Source of the DNA: Bicyclus anynana
Taxonomy: Eukaryota > Arthropoda > Insecta > Lepidoptera > Nymphalidae
Length of the DNA: 64,000 nt
Direction of reading: 5' to 3'
NCBI RefSeq assembly: GCF_947172395.1
Contig: NC_069095.1
Span: 13,825,321-13,889,320, forward strand
A program made the translations under genes and the position numbers. The notes beneath the pieces were generated by a model. It was not told where the DNA came from and did no database searches. It saw only the letters and a list, made by a program, of their open reading frames with translations. The first letter of the stretch is position 1; the number at the start of each line of letters is the position of its first letter. Below, piece by piece: positions 45,215 to 56,200 of this stretch.

Positions 45215-46404
45215 GTACACAATGTTCTACGGATCCCTGACTATAATGAATTCAAAGTAATAATATGTTTATACAGAGATTTTTGTAAACGAAAACCTTT
45301 TACAGTAGGGGCGGCAAACATCTAATTAGGATATGTAATTAGCTTCCCGACTCGGCGAGATAATTAACTTGGAGTTAGCTCCGGGCGTTGTTTGGAGTTT
45401 AACTCTTTGTTCGCAGCGGACTTGTTTAGAGGCGTTTACAGAATTAGCTAACATCCGCTTGCGATATCCTCCTCGTCGAATATCGGTTTTCTGAAAGGTC
45501 TAATTTTAGATTTGCTTTTAGGCGACTTTTATTACTAGGATATGAATACTGTTTGTTTATTTTCTAAAAAAAATATATTTTAAAAAGTATATGCTTATTG
45601 ATATATTCAGCTTATTAATAGTTATTTACTCTAACTAAAACAGTAGTATTTAACTAAATTAACTTCGTAGACCTATTATATAAACTACATAAAAATGTGC
45701 TTGAATTATTTAGCTTCAAATTTGGTCATGAGGGTGGGTCAAAATGACCAGCTCGTTTTTACTATTCCAATTAAAATTATAATTCCTTAACGTAATTAAA
45801 CATTATCTTGAAAGTTCAAAGAAAGAAAGAAACGAAATTTAATGAAACCTATTCCAAAAACACCAATTGTACGTCTCCCCATTTCTAAAAGAAAATATTA
45901 TGCATTCGGTCGACACGAAAGTTCACCAAACTTCTAATTAATTTAGAATACACGTAAAAGCGAAAATGGTTAAATTGGCTCCCGTTTCCTGACCAATTTC
46001 AAATTAAATCCAAAACAAAAGACCCAAATATAGAAGTAAATTTAGTGACATTTCTGTGGCGTAAGCTATTACGAGCTGAACTGGCGCAGGTCCAAAATGG
46101 CCGGCGCTAGTGAAATACAAAAACTACACTTAATACTCGATCCCACTTCACCCTCTACGAGTAAGTGGCGGAAGACTTTAGGGCAAACATAAAAAAATAT
46201 CCCTTGACATTTTGTTCCGCCAAATTACGCCAAATCAGACAAATATAATGAAAAGCCCCACACTGTACGAGACTTATTATATTTACTTATTTTACTTATA
46301 TTTGAAACCAGTTGGTTTATTCGACAAGTTGGTGGATAGATGCAACGAAGCCTGATGGACGTTTGTTGTAACTTCATTACGATACAGAAATATATATCGC
46401 GATA

Positions 46405-46742
46405 TTTTTTTTTTTTTTTTTTTTATTCTTTACAAGTTAGCCCTTGATTACAATCTCACCTGATGGTAAGTGATGATGCAATCTAAGATGGAAGCGGGCT
46501 AACTTGTTAGGAGGAGGATGAAAATCCACACCTCTATCGGTTTCTACACGACATCGTACTGGAACGCTAAATTGCTTGGCGGTACGCCTTTGTCGGTAGG
46601 GTGGTAACTAACCACGGCCGAAGCCTCCCACCAGCCAGACCTGGACCAATTAAGAAAACCTTAATCTGCCCAGCCGGGGATCGAACCCAGGACCTCCATC
46701 TTGTAAATCCACCGCGCATACCACTGCGCCACGGAGGCCGTC
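46405..46742 (-). mobile_element. tRNA-derived SINE, family B, full length
   Basis: The minus strand starts GACGGCCTCCGTGGCGCAGTG (A box). It has GGTCCTGGGTTCGATCCCC (B box) and the body CAGGTCTGGCTGGTGGGAGG, TGTCGTGTAGAAACCGATAG and ATCACTTACCATCAGGTGAG. It ends in a poly(A) run, seen as T on plus at 46404-46424. The long A-tail and intact boxes suggest a fairly young copy. Confidence 0.92.
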
Positions 46743-47264
46743 AATTTATATAATATTTCGTTAACGGAAGAATAATACTGTTCAGATTCCCTGCTAACGA
46801 TTTTCTTGGTGGCTAAAATAGAAAATCACTTAATTCTTAATTGAGCCAAATTCAGCTTTGAATCGCTGCCTCATAATATCGCATGAATATTGCGCTTGGA
46901 AAGGTTGTCAAAGTGAGTTAATTTAGTCGCTCTATTGGTAAAAGGCAAAGGTAAAAGTAGTTGATTTTAATAATAAACTTTAAAGTTATATAAGATGAAA
47001 AATTTCAATATTCTCGACACAAAGTCTAAATGAGATGTCGAGCGGCTGAGAGCCCTTTGAAGGGCAGGTATTGCGCTCCAAGCAGCCGCTCCAGACAGTA
47101 GTCCAGTCGTCATATTTCCATTCATAGAGCGTCTTCCTTCTTTATTCAAATACACCTTTTGATATTGTAATTAATTTAACGTGAATAAAATATGGCAATA
47201 ATTTTTTCTGATATACTAATTTAAAGATAAATTATAATATAGGTTAGCTTGGTATGAACATGAT

Positions 47265-47599
47265 GCGGATATTAATTATAAATAAATAATTAAGTAACAG
47301 TAAAGAAACATCTGGTTAGTAACAACTTTTGGTAAACTACCCTCCTTCCAACTTGTATCTTTAACGAGGTTATTAAAAGTTGTTACTAACTAGCTGTTTT
47401 TTTTACTGTTGCTTAATAAATAGTTATACAACTTAACAGCCACAATGTCCTATAAATTGCGTGGTACATTTTCTCGTTCCGACGTTATGAAATTACCAGG
47501 TTAGCTACCAATATCGAGAATTTTCGCCAATAAAAAAGTTGAGCGTCTCATCAAGATAAAGCTACTGATGGAAAATTAACCTGATAGTAACCACTTGTA
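47265..47599. mobile_element. Second copy of the 44893 MITE family, left end lost
   Basis: It shares CTGGTTAGTAACAACTTTT...AAAAGTTGTTACTAAC, ACTTAACAGCCACAATGTC, ATTGCGTGGTACATT and the right end ATAAAGCTACTGATGG...GATAGTAACCA with 44893-45214. The left terminal repeat is missing or unrecognisable. Confidence 0.65.
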
Positions 47600-48159
47600 A
47601 AGTTTTATGGATAATGGGCTATTTATTCCTCTTGGTTCGTATAAATTCTATTAAATTTTCGATTGAAATATTTTGTTTACCGTAAATAGAAGAAGGCTTT
47701 TCCGTTGAATTTGATACAATCTCTTGATATAAAATATAGGAATATTTCAAACGAGTAAAATGGATCGGGCGCGCTCCGCCGGTCACACTAATTACCCGAG
47801 ATTGGAAAGAACGAATTTATTAAAAAGATGGCAACTTTAGAAAAAATATTTCTTTCGAAGGTAATCTTCGTAAATAGGACGGGAGAAAAATTAGCTTTCA
47901 GAGTAAAAAGTTTTGGTGTCGCTAAATGGAGTCGACTTTCCAATTTACCTTAATTAATATTTTTGATGGTTTTGAAATATTCCCTTTTTTAATGAAATAA
48001 AATTCCCAGTGATTTAGGAAATCTTTGAAAATTGTTAAACAATCGAATGAAATTTCTTTTCTTCTATTGATAGCTCAAATTCAATTTTAGTTAGAAGAAA
48101 AGAAAATTTGAATCATAAAGACAACTAACAAATTATACACGTTAAGGTAATATCTCAAA

Positions 48160-48337
48160 ATGCGGATTGGCAGACTTCACACACGTAGATAATTAAAAAG
48201 TTCTCGCCATGTTGCTTGAATTTTTTAAAATGCACATAACTAAAACAGTTAGAGGTGCATGTCTCGGACCGGGTTCGAACCTAAGCCCTCCGATTCGAAG
48301 GCAGAGGTCATATCCAGTGGGCTATCACGTCACGCTC
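48160..48337 (-). mobile_element. SINE family A copy with internal deletion
   Basis: The minus strand has ATAGCCCACTGGATATGACC (A box) and GGGTTCGAACCCGGTCC-type sequence (B box). It carries the AACTGTTTTAGTTATGTGCAT region and ends at CTGCCAATCCGCA. The AAATATCACGTGTCTC segment is missing. Confidence 0.8.
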
Positions 48338-48688
48338 TAATTTAGCAATCATAGACTGCAGACTGCAATCAGGTGAGGCAGTCAAGGATTATTTAAATTA
48401 AATCTAAAAAGTAAACTTTTTTTTTTGAAACGGTGAAAATAAATCTATTTGAAATAAACAAAATGTAATATTTCAATTAAATTCGGCCAGTCAGAAATAG
48501 CGATGACGTTTCGCTGCTTATCAAGTCAGTGCAATCTGCTGCAGTGGAATGTTTGGAGAAAAATAAAAAGATAAGCTTATTGTTTATTGTTTAAACTCGG
48601 CGACAATGTAGCGGCGCGGGTCAGGGCAGGTCAGGTCGACACTCTGTAACTATTTTTCATTTTTTATCATGTTTGTATACCTTCTTGT

Positions 48689-48871
48689 AACTGCCTCGTT
48701 GGATCGGTAGTAGCCTGTGACTGCGGATCGTGAGGTCCTGGGTTCGAATCCTGGCTCGTTGGAAATATTGAACTTATCTTTCTTATAAGAAATTTTCCAT
48801 ATTCCGTCTCCTGTAAGAAGGGAGACCTGTCCCAGTAATGGGCGATTAAAATGGGCTGACAATGATGATAC
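48689..48871 (+). mobile_element. tRNA-derived SINE, family C-like
   Basis: Head CTGCCTCGTTGGATCGGTAG (A box) and B box GGGTTCGAATCCTGG, then TGTAAGAAGGGAGACCTGTC and the end GCTGACAATGATGATA. It is non-coding; a minus-strand frame across it is a shadow. Confidence 0.75.
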
Positions 48872-49138
48872 TTTCATGTCTGTAGGATACTAAACATTAA
48901 CTTGGTGCAATTTCGGTACACAATACCTAGTAATTTTGCTTGCATCGTTGATATTATCATCGCATGGAAACAAATAGATATACTTAAATATAGAACATTA
49001 TTTCCGATCCATTTGATACTTGTGGGTTATTTCAAAATATAATAAAAAGAGATATCGAGAAAAAATCTGAATCAAGAAGAATCGCAAGTCATAGACCAAT
49101 TTGTGCGGCGCCATTGCGAGAGATGAGATGGAATTTTC

Positions 49139-49292
49139 TTTTTTTCAATGACGTTATCCCCTGACGGCGATCTCACCTGATGTCTAAGACGGTAGCGGGC
49201 TTACTTGGGAAAGGTACGATTAATTTATGCCCCATACTGACGGTTTCTACGGGAGGTACCGAAGTTGTTTGGCCGGCTAAGGAACTTAGTTC
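49139..49292 (-). mobile_element. SINE family B body fragment, diverged
   Basis: On plus, TCTCACCTGATGTCTAAGAC, GTAGCGGGCTTACTTGGG and GGTTTCTACGGGAGGTACC follow the order of the 46405 copy. The tRNA-like head is missing. Confidence 0.5.
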
Positions 49293-52200
49293 TTATCAGT
49301 TATTATTTTCATTACCATAAAAGCTTGTTCAATTAAATATACTAAAGAGATGCTTTAAAAGATCAACTGCTGAGTTTCTAGTTTTTACTAGTAAAATCAA
49401 CCTTTTTTTTTTCGTAGGGGGAAAATCCTCATGGACACCCATGGCTAGTAAAATCAACCTAACGACCATGTTGAGTCATTATTTAATCTGCAATTTTAAA
49501 TGTCCAACGGTTCATGGAAGGTACAGAGTTGACATTAAATACTAAAACTAAATGGAACTTGTGCCTTTATATCAGTGTTATAAAACTAAGTGTAACGTAA
49601 GGTGCATTTTGAAAACCGTAATTTTTTAAAATATACACGAACAAACGAACCATACGGACTTTGACAAAGTCGGCAGCCCTAGAGACAGTGAAAAAAACAA
49701 CCTAAATGAGCAGAACATGAAGCCTTCACCAAACACTCGTCGCTATGCACCGGAGTCTTGTTTTCGTTCGGTTTAACCGCAATAAACCTTGGGCATGAAA
49801 TTCTCTTATTACGGGTGGGTTTTTGTCTAATAACTACGTGAATAATATGAACGAAAATTAAACATAGTATCAGGACGAAACTAAGATGTATGCCATTTCG
49901 CTACTTTTCTCTACAAATCTATACATAATTTTAAGAATACGAAATTTATTGCATTGGAGGATACATACACTGTCTCCTGTTAAAATTAAATACAAATGCC
50001 AAAAAATGTTAAGGGGATGATTACAAACAAATAAATAAAAAAAAAATGAACTGCATTAAGAAAAAAGTGTAATAATCAAACTGTATCTTATCAAAAAATG
50101 TCACACTACATATATAAGTTAGTAAGATATATAACGCTATCTCAAAAGTATGTTATAACAAAATATATTAATGGGCTAAAATAAATATTACTCGACCTTA
50201 TCGTAAAACGCAAACAAAAAGATTTTCAGATCATGAAAAAGAAGTAATATTATTCGGTAGTTAAACTATATGGACATTAGGAGCATCATAATCCTTTAAC
50301 GATCCTTTAACTATTAATGAATATTAAACAGAAAGGTAAATGGTTATCGAGATGCTCCCCATCGTAATATAATCCGTATAATATTTATACGACCCTTTTC
50401 ATAATGCCACCTCGCGCAGTTTTGTATGGCTTGCTTTATTCCTGTGAGGTGAGTTAGGTTGCATGCTTGATTCATTTTTAATAATTGTATTTTTTATCTG
50501 ATGAGCCACGTTAACTTTATACCAGTTTACTATCAAAAGCTGTAAGCGTGCATTAAGCTCCTCCATTCATATTTCATACTTTTTAGTAGACTGCATTGTT
50601 ATTTACTACAATTGTCGTCGAAAGAAGTCATTAATTTAAATTTCAAATAACTTTTTTCAACGGGCTTTGCGTAGATTTAATAGCCAATAAATCTTCATTT
50701 CTTGGAAAAAACGGAATTAGGTGTGAGAGAGAGTAAACAGATACAAGCTTTCTTGTTTATGACACCTTTGAATATTTATGTTTATGAACTTTTTTAATTT
50801 TGTTAAAAGATATAAATCATACAAAATAATGGAAAGGACCCAACGTCATTTCTCATTCCTAAACACCTCTTAGAATGTTTAAGGGTGAGAAAATTGCTTT
50901 TTCTTATAAAACTAGATCGGTGAGTCAACTGAGATATATTTTACGTTTCAATTAGGTATATTTCAGCTGGGACTTAGAGTTTGTCAATCAATCGGAACTT
51001 CTGGAAGATATTTTCTATCCCGCGGAATCGGAACTTCCTCCTATTTTCTTCAATGAGAGTATATTGTCTTTTTCCGAACGTTTAAAAAGTTCGTAAATAA
51101 AAATACGTAGATATCCCCGAATATCGTAACATATGTCTATCACAAGTACACGTAAATCTTCTAAGAAGTCTATTAGTTGGACGCGTAAAAATATTACGTG
51201 GGAATTCGTTGACCAATATAGGTCAAAACATTAAAGTAATTTCCAAAATCGTACCAATAAATCCAATGCACATGTTAATAACTACACGAGAATCTCTCGA
51301 AACTAATTTTTAGCAAATCGTTTACCCCGCGGCCGAGTTTGAACAACAACAATAAACGGAACAAACAAACAACCAAACCTCTCTCCGGCTAATGAGCGAT
51401 CCGCTTAGTGGCACAGAGCAGCACGTAGCGGCACGCAGTGGCACAAGAAACTCTTCACTCTGTTAACTTACGCGATTAGGAAGACAGAAAAAAAAATGTA
51501 TTGGAAAGCTTTTGAGTTTACTCATAGCTCTTAGGATAGTAGTACTCTCTCCATGTGCGTTCTGTTTATTTATTACTATTTTTTATTTTTTATTGTTTGC
51601 ATATGATCATAATGAAATAAAACTTATTTAAATAAGAAACCGGTGCATCCTCAACATCTCCTGAGGATGCTCTGGTTTCGGGGTGAAACGTACGTAGAGA
51701 GTATTTTGTCGGATCTGGGTGACGTTCTCGCATGGGTTATTCGGAAGCAAAATAAATATTTTTTTTATCTATTCATGATGAACTTCCGCAAAGTAACGCC
51801 TGATTCTATCCAATATTTATTTAAATTAAACTATTTGTGATAAACACCTGTGAATCTATTCATAAGGTCCAAAAATTTAGTAAAAAAAAAAGACCGACAA
51901 AAATTATTTTTTCATGTTTTATTTTCCTCTTATCTTGGAACGTTACCAATAAAATTTTTAAAAGAATCACGTTCTCGCTGTGGCATAAAGCTCTACTTAC
52001 ATAAAAATACATTTTATGCATAATTTGAAAGTCAATAGCAGTAGTAAATAGACAATTTATTTTGAGACCTCGTGGTCAAGTTCTTTGACAAAGCAACAAT
52101 ATTCCAACTCCTCTTCAGACCTGCGTTGCTTTGCGGTTTCACGCTTTGCATTTCCATTTCCAAAAGCAATTTCTATCAAAGGTAAGAGCGAGCGAGCGGG

Positions 52201-52369
52201 CAACGCACAAACACACAGTGTATGCAAGCTCCTAAGTAAATACTCACGTCTGAGAGAACGTTGTAATTACATTGAAATACAGTTAGAGCTCGCGTCGGTG
52301 ATACTCCTCTGTACACCGCAGCAGACGGTCACTGCACATAGATAATTCCATCGCTTTATTATTATTAAA
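49293..52369. other. Intron segment, no gene
   Basis: AT-rich DNA with no exon. A LINE-tail relic may lie at 49340-49385 (AAGATCAACTGCTGAGTTTC). A GC-richer patch lies at 51310-51440. Confidence 0.45.
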
Positions 52370-52551
52370 CTAGCGGACGCCCCGCGGTTTTGCTCGCATA
52401 GTCTGCGTTACCGATTGAATATGGAGATGAAACATAGCCTATGATAATCGCTGACAATGTAGCTTTCTACAGGTGAATGAAGTTTTAAAATCCGTGTAGT
52501 GGTTTAGAATAAGTTTGACAAACTAATATACTCACTTTCGCATTAATATCC
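52370..52551 (-). mobile_element. Helitron, 5' end worn
   Basis: The plus strand reads A-CTAGCGGACGCCCCGCGG at the left end, the mirror of a Helitron 3' terminus with T flank. The interior GTGTAGTGGTTTAGAATAAG and the end near TTTCGCATTAATATCC match Helitron interiors elsewhere. It is non-coding. Confidence 0.6.
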
Positions 52552-52555
52552 AAAC

Positions 52556-52640
52556 CTTTCGCAACGGTGAAGGGCCGGACTTATCACCAAGAGGTCGTGG
52601 TTTCATCTTGACTATTGTCGTACCTACTACTAACACTACG
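52556..52640 (+). mobile_element. SINE family D fragment, diverged
   Basis: GCAACGGTGAAGGGCCGGAC, a B-box-like GGTTTCATCTT, and GACTATTGTCGTACCTACTA follow the order of the 28509 copy. The head and tail are incomplete. Confidence 0.55.
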
Positions 52641-52844
52641 TACATTATATTATATTAATTTACTATTATGGAATGAAATCGAAATATTAAGTATTTAGCC
52701 TAGGCGCTATTGCATATAATTTTTTTTTCTTATTTTCTACGTGAATTCTCGAACGGATCCGTTGTAAAGCGTTAGTTTTAGCGTGTTCTGTTCTGTGGTC
52801 GTATCCCTGTGTACTGCACCAGTAGTTTCCTGAGCCGTGCTCAG

Positions 52845-53027
52845 TCTGGGCGGGCCGGGCGTGGACGCGCACGTGCGCCACGACTCCGGGGAGGCGGTGC
52901 TGCACGCCAAGTTCCTGGTCAACGAGGGCGCGCTCGTCACCGCCACCGCCGACGACCAGCTCAACCTGTGGACCTTCCGCCAGAAGTCGCCGCAGAGGGT
53001 GCAGTCGCTCAAGTTCCAGAGAGAACG
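52845..53027 (+). CDS. Tomosyn: Tomosyn (syntaxin-binding protein 5-like), internal exon b
   Basis: This exon continues the WD40 region. It has one base completing Ile, then 60 codons beginning LGGPGVDAHVRHDSGEAV, through FLVNEGALVTATADDQLNLW and ending VQSLKFQRE, plus two bases. The order HDSG.AV, F..NEGALV, ADD...LW..RQK, SLKF.RE is diagnostic of tomosyn; Lgl proteins diverge here. The exon is strikingly GC-rich compared with its surroundings. It follows the U12-like acceptor and has a strong normal donor (CG|GTGAGT), so the next intron looks U2-type. The next exon should encode the ITCLHLP-like strand and is not found before 64000. Confidence 0.9.
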
Positions 53028-53058
53028 GTGAGTTGCCAGCTTTTTTTTACAGTAATAA

Positions 53059-53091
53059 CTAGCGGACGCCCGTTTGATTCATTCGTGCGAA
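53059..53091 (-). mobile_element. Helitron 3'-end stub
   Basis: A-CTAGCGGACGCCCGTTTGA is the mirror of a Helitron terminus, cut off after about 30 bases where the RTE LINE tail begins. It lies only 32 bases after the tomosyn exon donor. Confidence 0.5.
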
Positions 53092-53420
53092 TCATCATCA
53101 TCATCATCATCAGCCATTATGTATCCACTGCTGGACATAGGCCTCTTTTAAGTAGCGCCAGCCGGCTCTATCTTTGGCTTTTTGCATCCAATCGATGCCT
53201 GCCACCTTCCGGAGGTCGTCGCTCCACCTAGTGGGGGGACGCCCCACACTTCGCTTACCGAGACGCGGTCTCCACTCAAGGACCTTACGACTCCAAAGAC
53301 CATCGGTCGTCGGAGAGACATGACCACATGTACGCACGCTCGACTTGGGGAGGCCGGGCATACGCGAGCAGCTCGAAGCAGTCAGGATCGACTGCTTGAT
53401 GTTGCACGTGATGTTTAACT
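53092..53420 (-). mobile_element. RTE-type LINE, ORF2 C-terminus and 3' tail
   Basis: The minus strand encodes VLEWRPRLGKRSVGRPPTRW, SDDLRKVAGIDWMQKAKDRA and YVQQWIHNG-stop. This is the typical C-terminal end of lepidopteran RTE ORF2, followed by a (TGA)n tail (TCA on plus, 53092-53112). It is 5'-truncated, so no reverse transcriptase core remains. It is inside the tomosyn intron, antisense to the gene. Confidence 0.88.
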
Positions 53421-54903
53421 TCCTACCTACCTAATACTAATACTCGTATACAGTGATTACATTATTAATTAATCGGAGATGTAATCAGTGTAGCAGCCGC
53501 CCAATGCCTCGTCAGCCTAGTGTCGTGACCACAGTGCCACAACTAATCGTTCTTGTATTGATTTCCATGTTTAAGTCACAAGCGAGCGCGTGTTAATGTG
53601 TCGGAATAGGAGCTTTCTCTCAAAACACATTTAATATACGCTATAAAAAGAACACAGCTCGATCAACAATTTATAATTTAATTAATAATTAATTAAAAGT
53701 TAAATCTTGTGTGCCTGTAAATTCATTTGAGTTTCTCCACACCGATAATAGAGCCACTTGATGAATTAAAAATGTCCTAATACTATCAAAATATCCCATC
53801 GTCATGGTATAGTTTATTTTACTAACAAAAGTTGAAACAGATCTATATAACCGTATAGATGATTACCCATAAAAGGCCTAATAAATATCATTATGTTGTT
53901 TTTGGAAATATTAGTCAACCTCTTATGCCTAGTACCATACAACGGCCCAAGAATTCCGATGACACTCTAACAAGAGGGTGATGATCATTGGCAACGCTCG
54001 ATGGCAATCCATCCGCTTCCGCACTCAAGATGATCCAAATACCGACGCCAATAGACAGACTTGATTGTCCTCTAACATGTAAACCTTGCCAATTAGTATT
54101 TTATTTATTTTCCTTTTCTCATGCAAATAGTAAATTTACAAATTTTAGCACATTTACAAATTATATTTTTATACAAACCTTCAACCCCATTCCAGCTTGT
54201 TTTATTTCGACAAAAGCCGATACAAATTTGTCTTTTTCTAATATCCAATCTTTAATAGCCCGGTTTTAAGTTAATGAACGCTGGCCATGGGTACGACCCC
54301 CATCCGTTTGTTTTACTTTAATGGATATGGTAATATTGTATTTATAAAAAAAAAATCAATCTATCACTGTACCGAATTCCGAAAATTAAATTTGGTTCAA
54401 CACCTTTGTTTTCAATCAAACAAAAATCTATTGAATTTAAAATATTGCTAAATTTGTAGTGTATCTGTTTGACCACAAACATCAAAACAATATGTTAGTA
54501 GTAGCGGGGTGTGATAACACTAATCGCCACAAACCGTACACCGTTTATTTATTTTTTAACATGAACGTTAAATAAATACGACTGTTAGTCCTAGTACAAC
54601 TGAACGCAAGGCTGTGCTATTAAGGCTTTATTGGTTTGTATTGGGTTCGAAAGTAATTCGACACGCTCGCCCGCGGTCATTACAGTATAATACGCACAGG
54701 TACGACGAGCGTACCGACCCGTGCGCGCCCTCGCGCGTGCTCGCTTTAATTAAACGGGATTCGCTGGACTGGAAGTGATCACGGACACAATTGATTCTTT
54801 GTTTAGCTTTCACTAAATGGTGGTGCTCGCCATTGTCCGCCCGCTGAACAATATGAGGGTCACACACGGGGCCAACCGCCACCCCGACTCACGTGTGTTC
54901 TGA
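53421..54903. other. Intron or intergenic region, no exon found
   Basis: AT-rich DNA. Positions 54650-54890 are GC-rich (GTGCGCGCCCTCGCGCGTGC) with a minus-strand frame lacking any known domain. It could be a regulatory element within tomosyn. Confidence 0.4.
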
Positions 54904-55040
54904 TAATGACAATTCTTATTCGAATTCAAATTCGTTGAATTCAATTTGGTTTAACGAGCACTTTTGAAAAATAAATCTATTAGTACCTGTTCAAAAACAG
55001 AAACTATTTAGTTGAAAATACACAACAGTTGCTCTTATTA
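54904..55040 (-). mobile_element. LINE 3'-tail relic
   Basis: The minus strand ends with AAGTGCTCGTTAAACCAAAT and a GAATTTGAATTCG-like tail, after AGAGCAACTGTTGTG. It is much diverged from the 60320 family. Confidence 0.5.
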
Positions 55041-55045
55041 CGGTT

Positions 55046-55230
55046 CTCTAGTCTACGAGGAACGCTTATAGTATTGCCATGGCCGTCTGTCTGTCTGTCC
55101 GTCCGTCTGTCTGTCCGCAGTTTTACGCAGAGACTATTACTACTAGAAATCTGTAATTCAGCATGAGTAGGTATGCAAATTAAAAATGTGAAAAATCAAT
55201 TAAAATCTGAAAAAAGTCTTTTTAGGGCCA
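55046..55230 (-). mobile_element. Short dispersed repeat, second copy of the 15700 family
   Basis: On the minus strand: CATTTTTAATTTGCATACC, ACTCATGCTGAATTAC, a GGACAGACAGACGGACGG run and ATGGCAATACTATAAG, in the same order as at 15700-15875. The (GTCT/GTCC)n run is at 55085-55120 on plus. Confidence 0.6.
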
Positions 55231-55984
55231 GTGATGATGATTTTTGTATCGTTTATCCCACGGTGTGGGGTATGGTTTTCGGTATTTATGTGCGTTAAAA
55301 TATAACGGTTGAAAGTGCTAACTTAATCTACGGCACTATTCTGTCCCCATCCGAATTGCATAGTAATTACATTATAATAATCTTCTATTTATTAGTTAAC
55401 CTAATTTAAAAATTCATTTTCATTTCGATCAATTCGAGAATCCATTTTAATTAACGCCTCCATTAATAATAATCAAGTCTCTTTGTGTGACACAGCGCAC
55501 ACTAGCTTGTCCATATAAAAGCGGTACACAAAAATTAATATCTAGAGTGAAAATTAAAAATTTACCGAAGTTTAATTTTCACATTCACAACGTGAAAAGC
55601 TCCAGTTACGAACTTTTGAAAGCCTCATATCGAAATATTGAAAAATAATATCCAGAGGGACATGAATAGAGCAATTAGTATTGAAAAATAGCATATTGTG
55701 TTGAATAGTCCGCCATTACAGGAGAGATGAGGACTATTCATGTAGACAAATGTTTGGAGCGCACGCTCGTGTGATTGCTCTTTGGAAATCTCTCAATGCT
55801 CCGTTAATGCGCGCACTTCGTGTACAGACAGCAATCAGTGTTCGTATCGAGTGGCCGTGTCAAGTTTCAACCGTTTAAAAAAAATCTACCTATGTTAAAT
55901 GTATTATTAAAACCTACGAATTGCATGATGGTACAGAAGATCATACATTTGTTTATTGTATTTATCACTAAATTTCATATCTTC
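55231..55984. other. Region without recognised gene
   Basis: Nothing specific is recognised. A moderately GC-rich patch lies at 55730-55860. Confidence 0.45.
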
Positions 55985-56200
55985 ATATCATATACCTAAT
56001 ATAAAAATTAATCGCTAAATGTGTTGCGAAACGCAAATCTCGAGAACGCGCTGTACTGATTTAGGCAATTCTTTCTTCAGGTGCAGTCAGTCACATATTC
56101 CTTGAAGTACGCCGATGATTTTTACGGAGAGGTTTTTTTAGGGTAGGGGTAGGGTATGGATAGGGTAGAGGTAGAGTAGGGGTAGGAGTTACATCTCAAA
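55985..56200 (+). mobile_element. Helitron-like fragment with GTAGGG array
   Basis: GCGAAACGCAAATCTCGAGA, ACTGATTTAGGCAATTCTTT, ATTCCTTGAAGTACGCCGAT and TTTTTACGGAGAGG form a run that I recognise as interior of lepidopteran Helitron-type repeats. It leads directly into TAGGGTAGGGGTAGGG at 56139-56188. Confidence 0.45.

Larger units (their letters stand above)
42527..52844 (+). other. Tomosyn intron, 10,318 bp, predicted U12-type (minor spliceosome)
   Basis: The 5' end GTATCCTTTT equals the U12 5' splice consensus RTATCCTTT. Near the 3' end, TTCCTGAGC (52827-52835) resembles the branch consensus TTCCTTAAC. Its A is 11 bases from the final G of the intron, and no polypyrimidine tract intervenes. 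The flanking codons join in phase (AT + T = Ile, LRI-LGGPGVD). The intron holds SINEs, a Helitron, two related MITEs and TAATTA clusters. Confidence 0.8.

Noticed and set aside
42429..53027. Lethal giant larvae (Lgl) instead of tomosyn
   Set aside because: Exon a fits both families, but exon b (HDSGEAV, FLVNEGALVTATADD, LW.FRQK, SLKFQRE) follows tomosyn closely and not Lgl.
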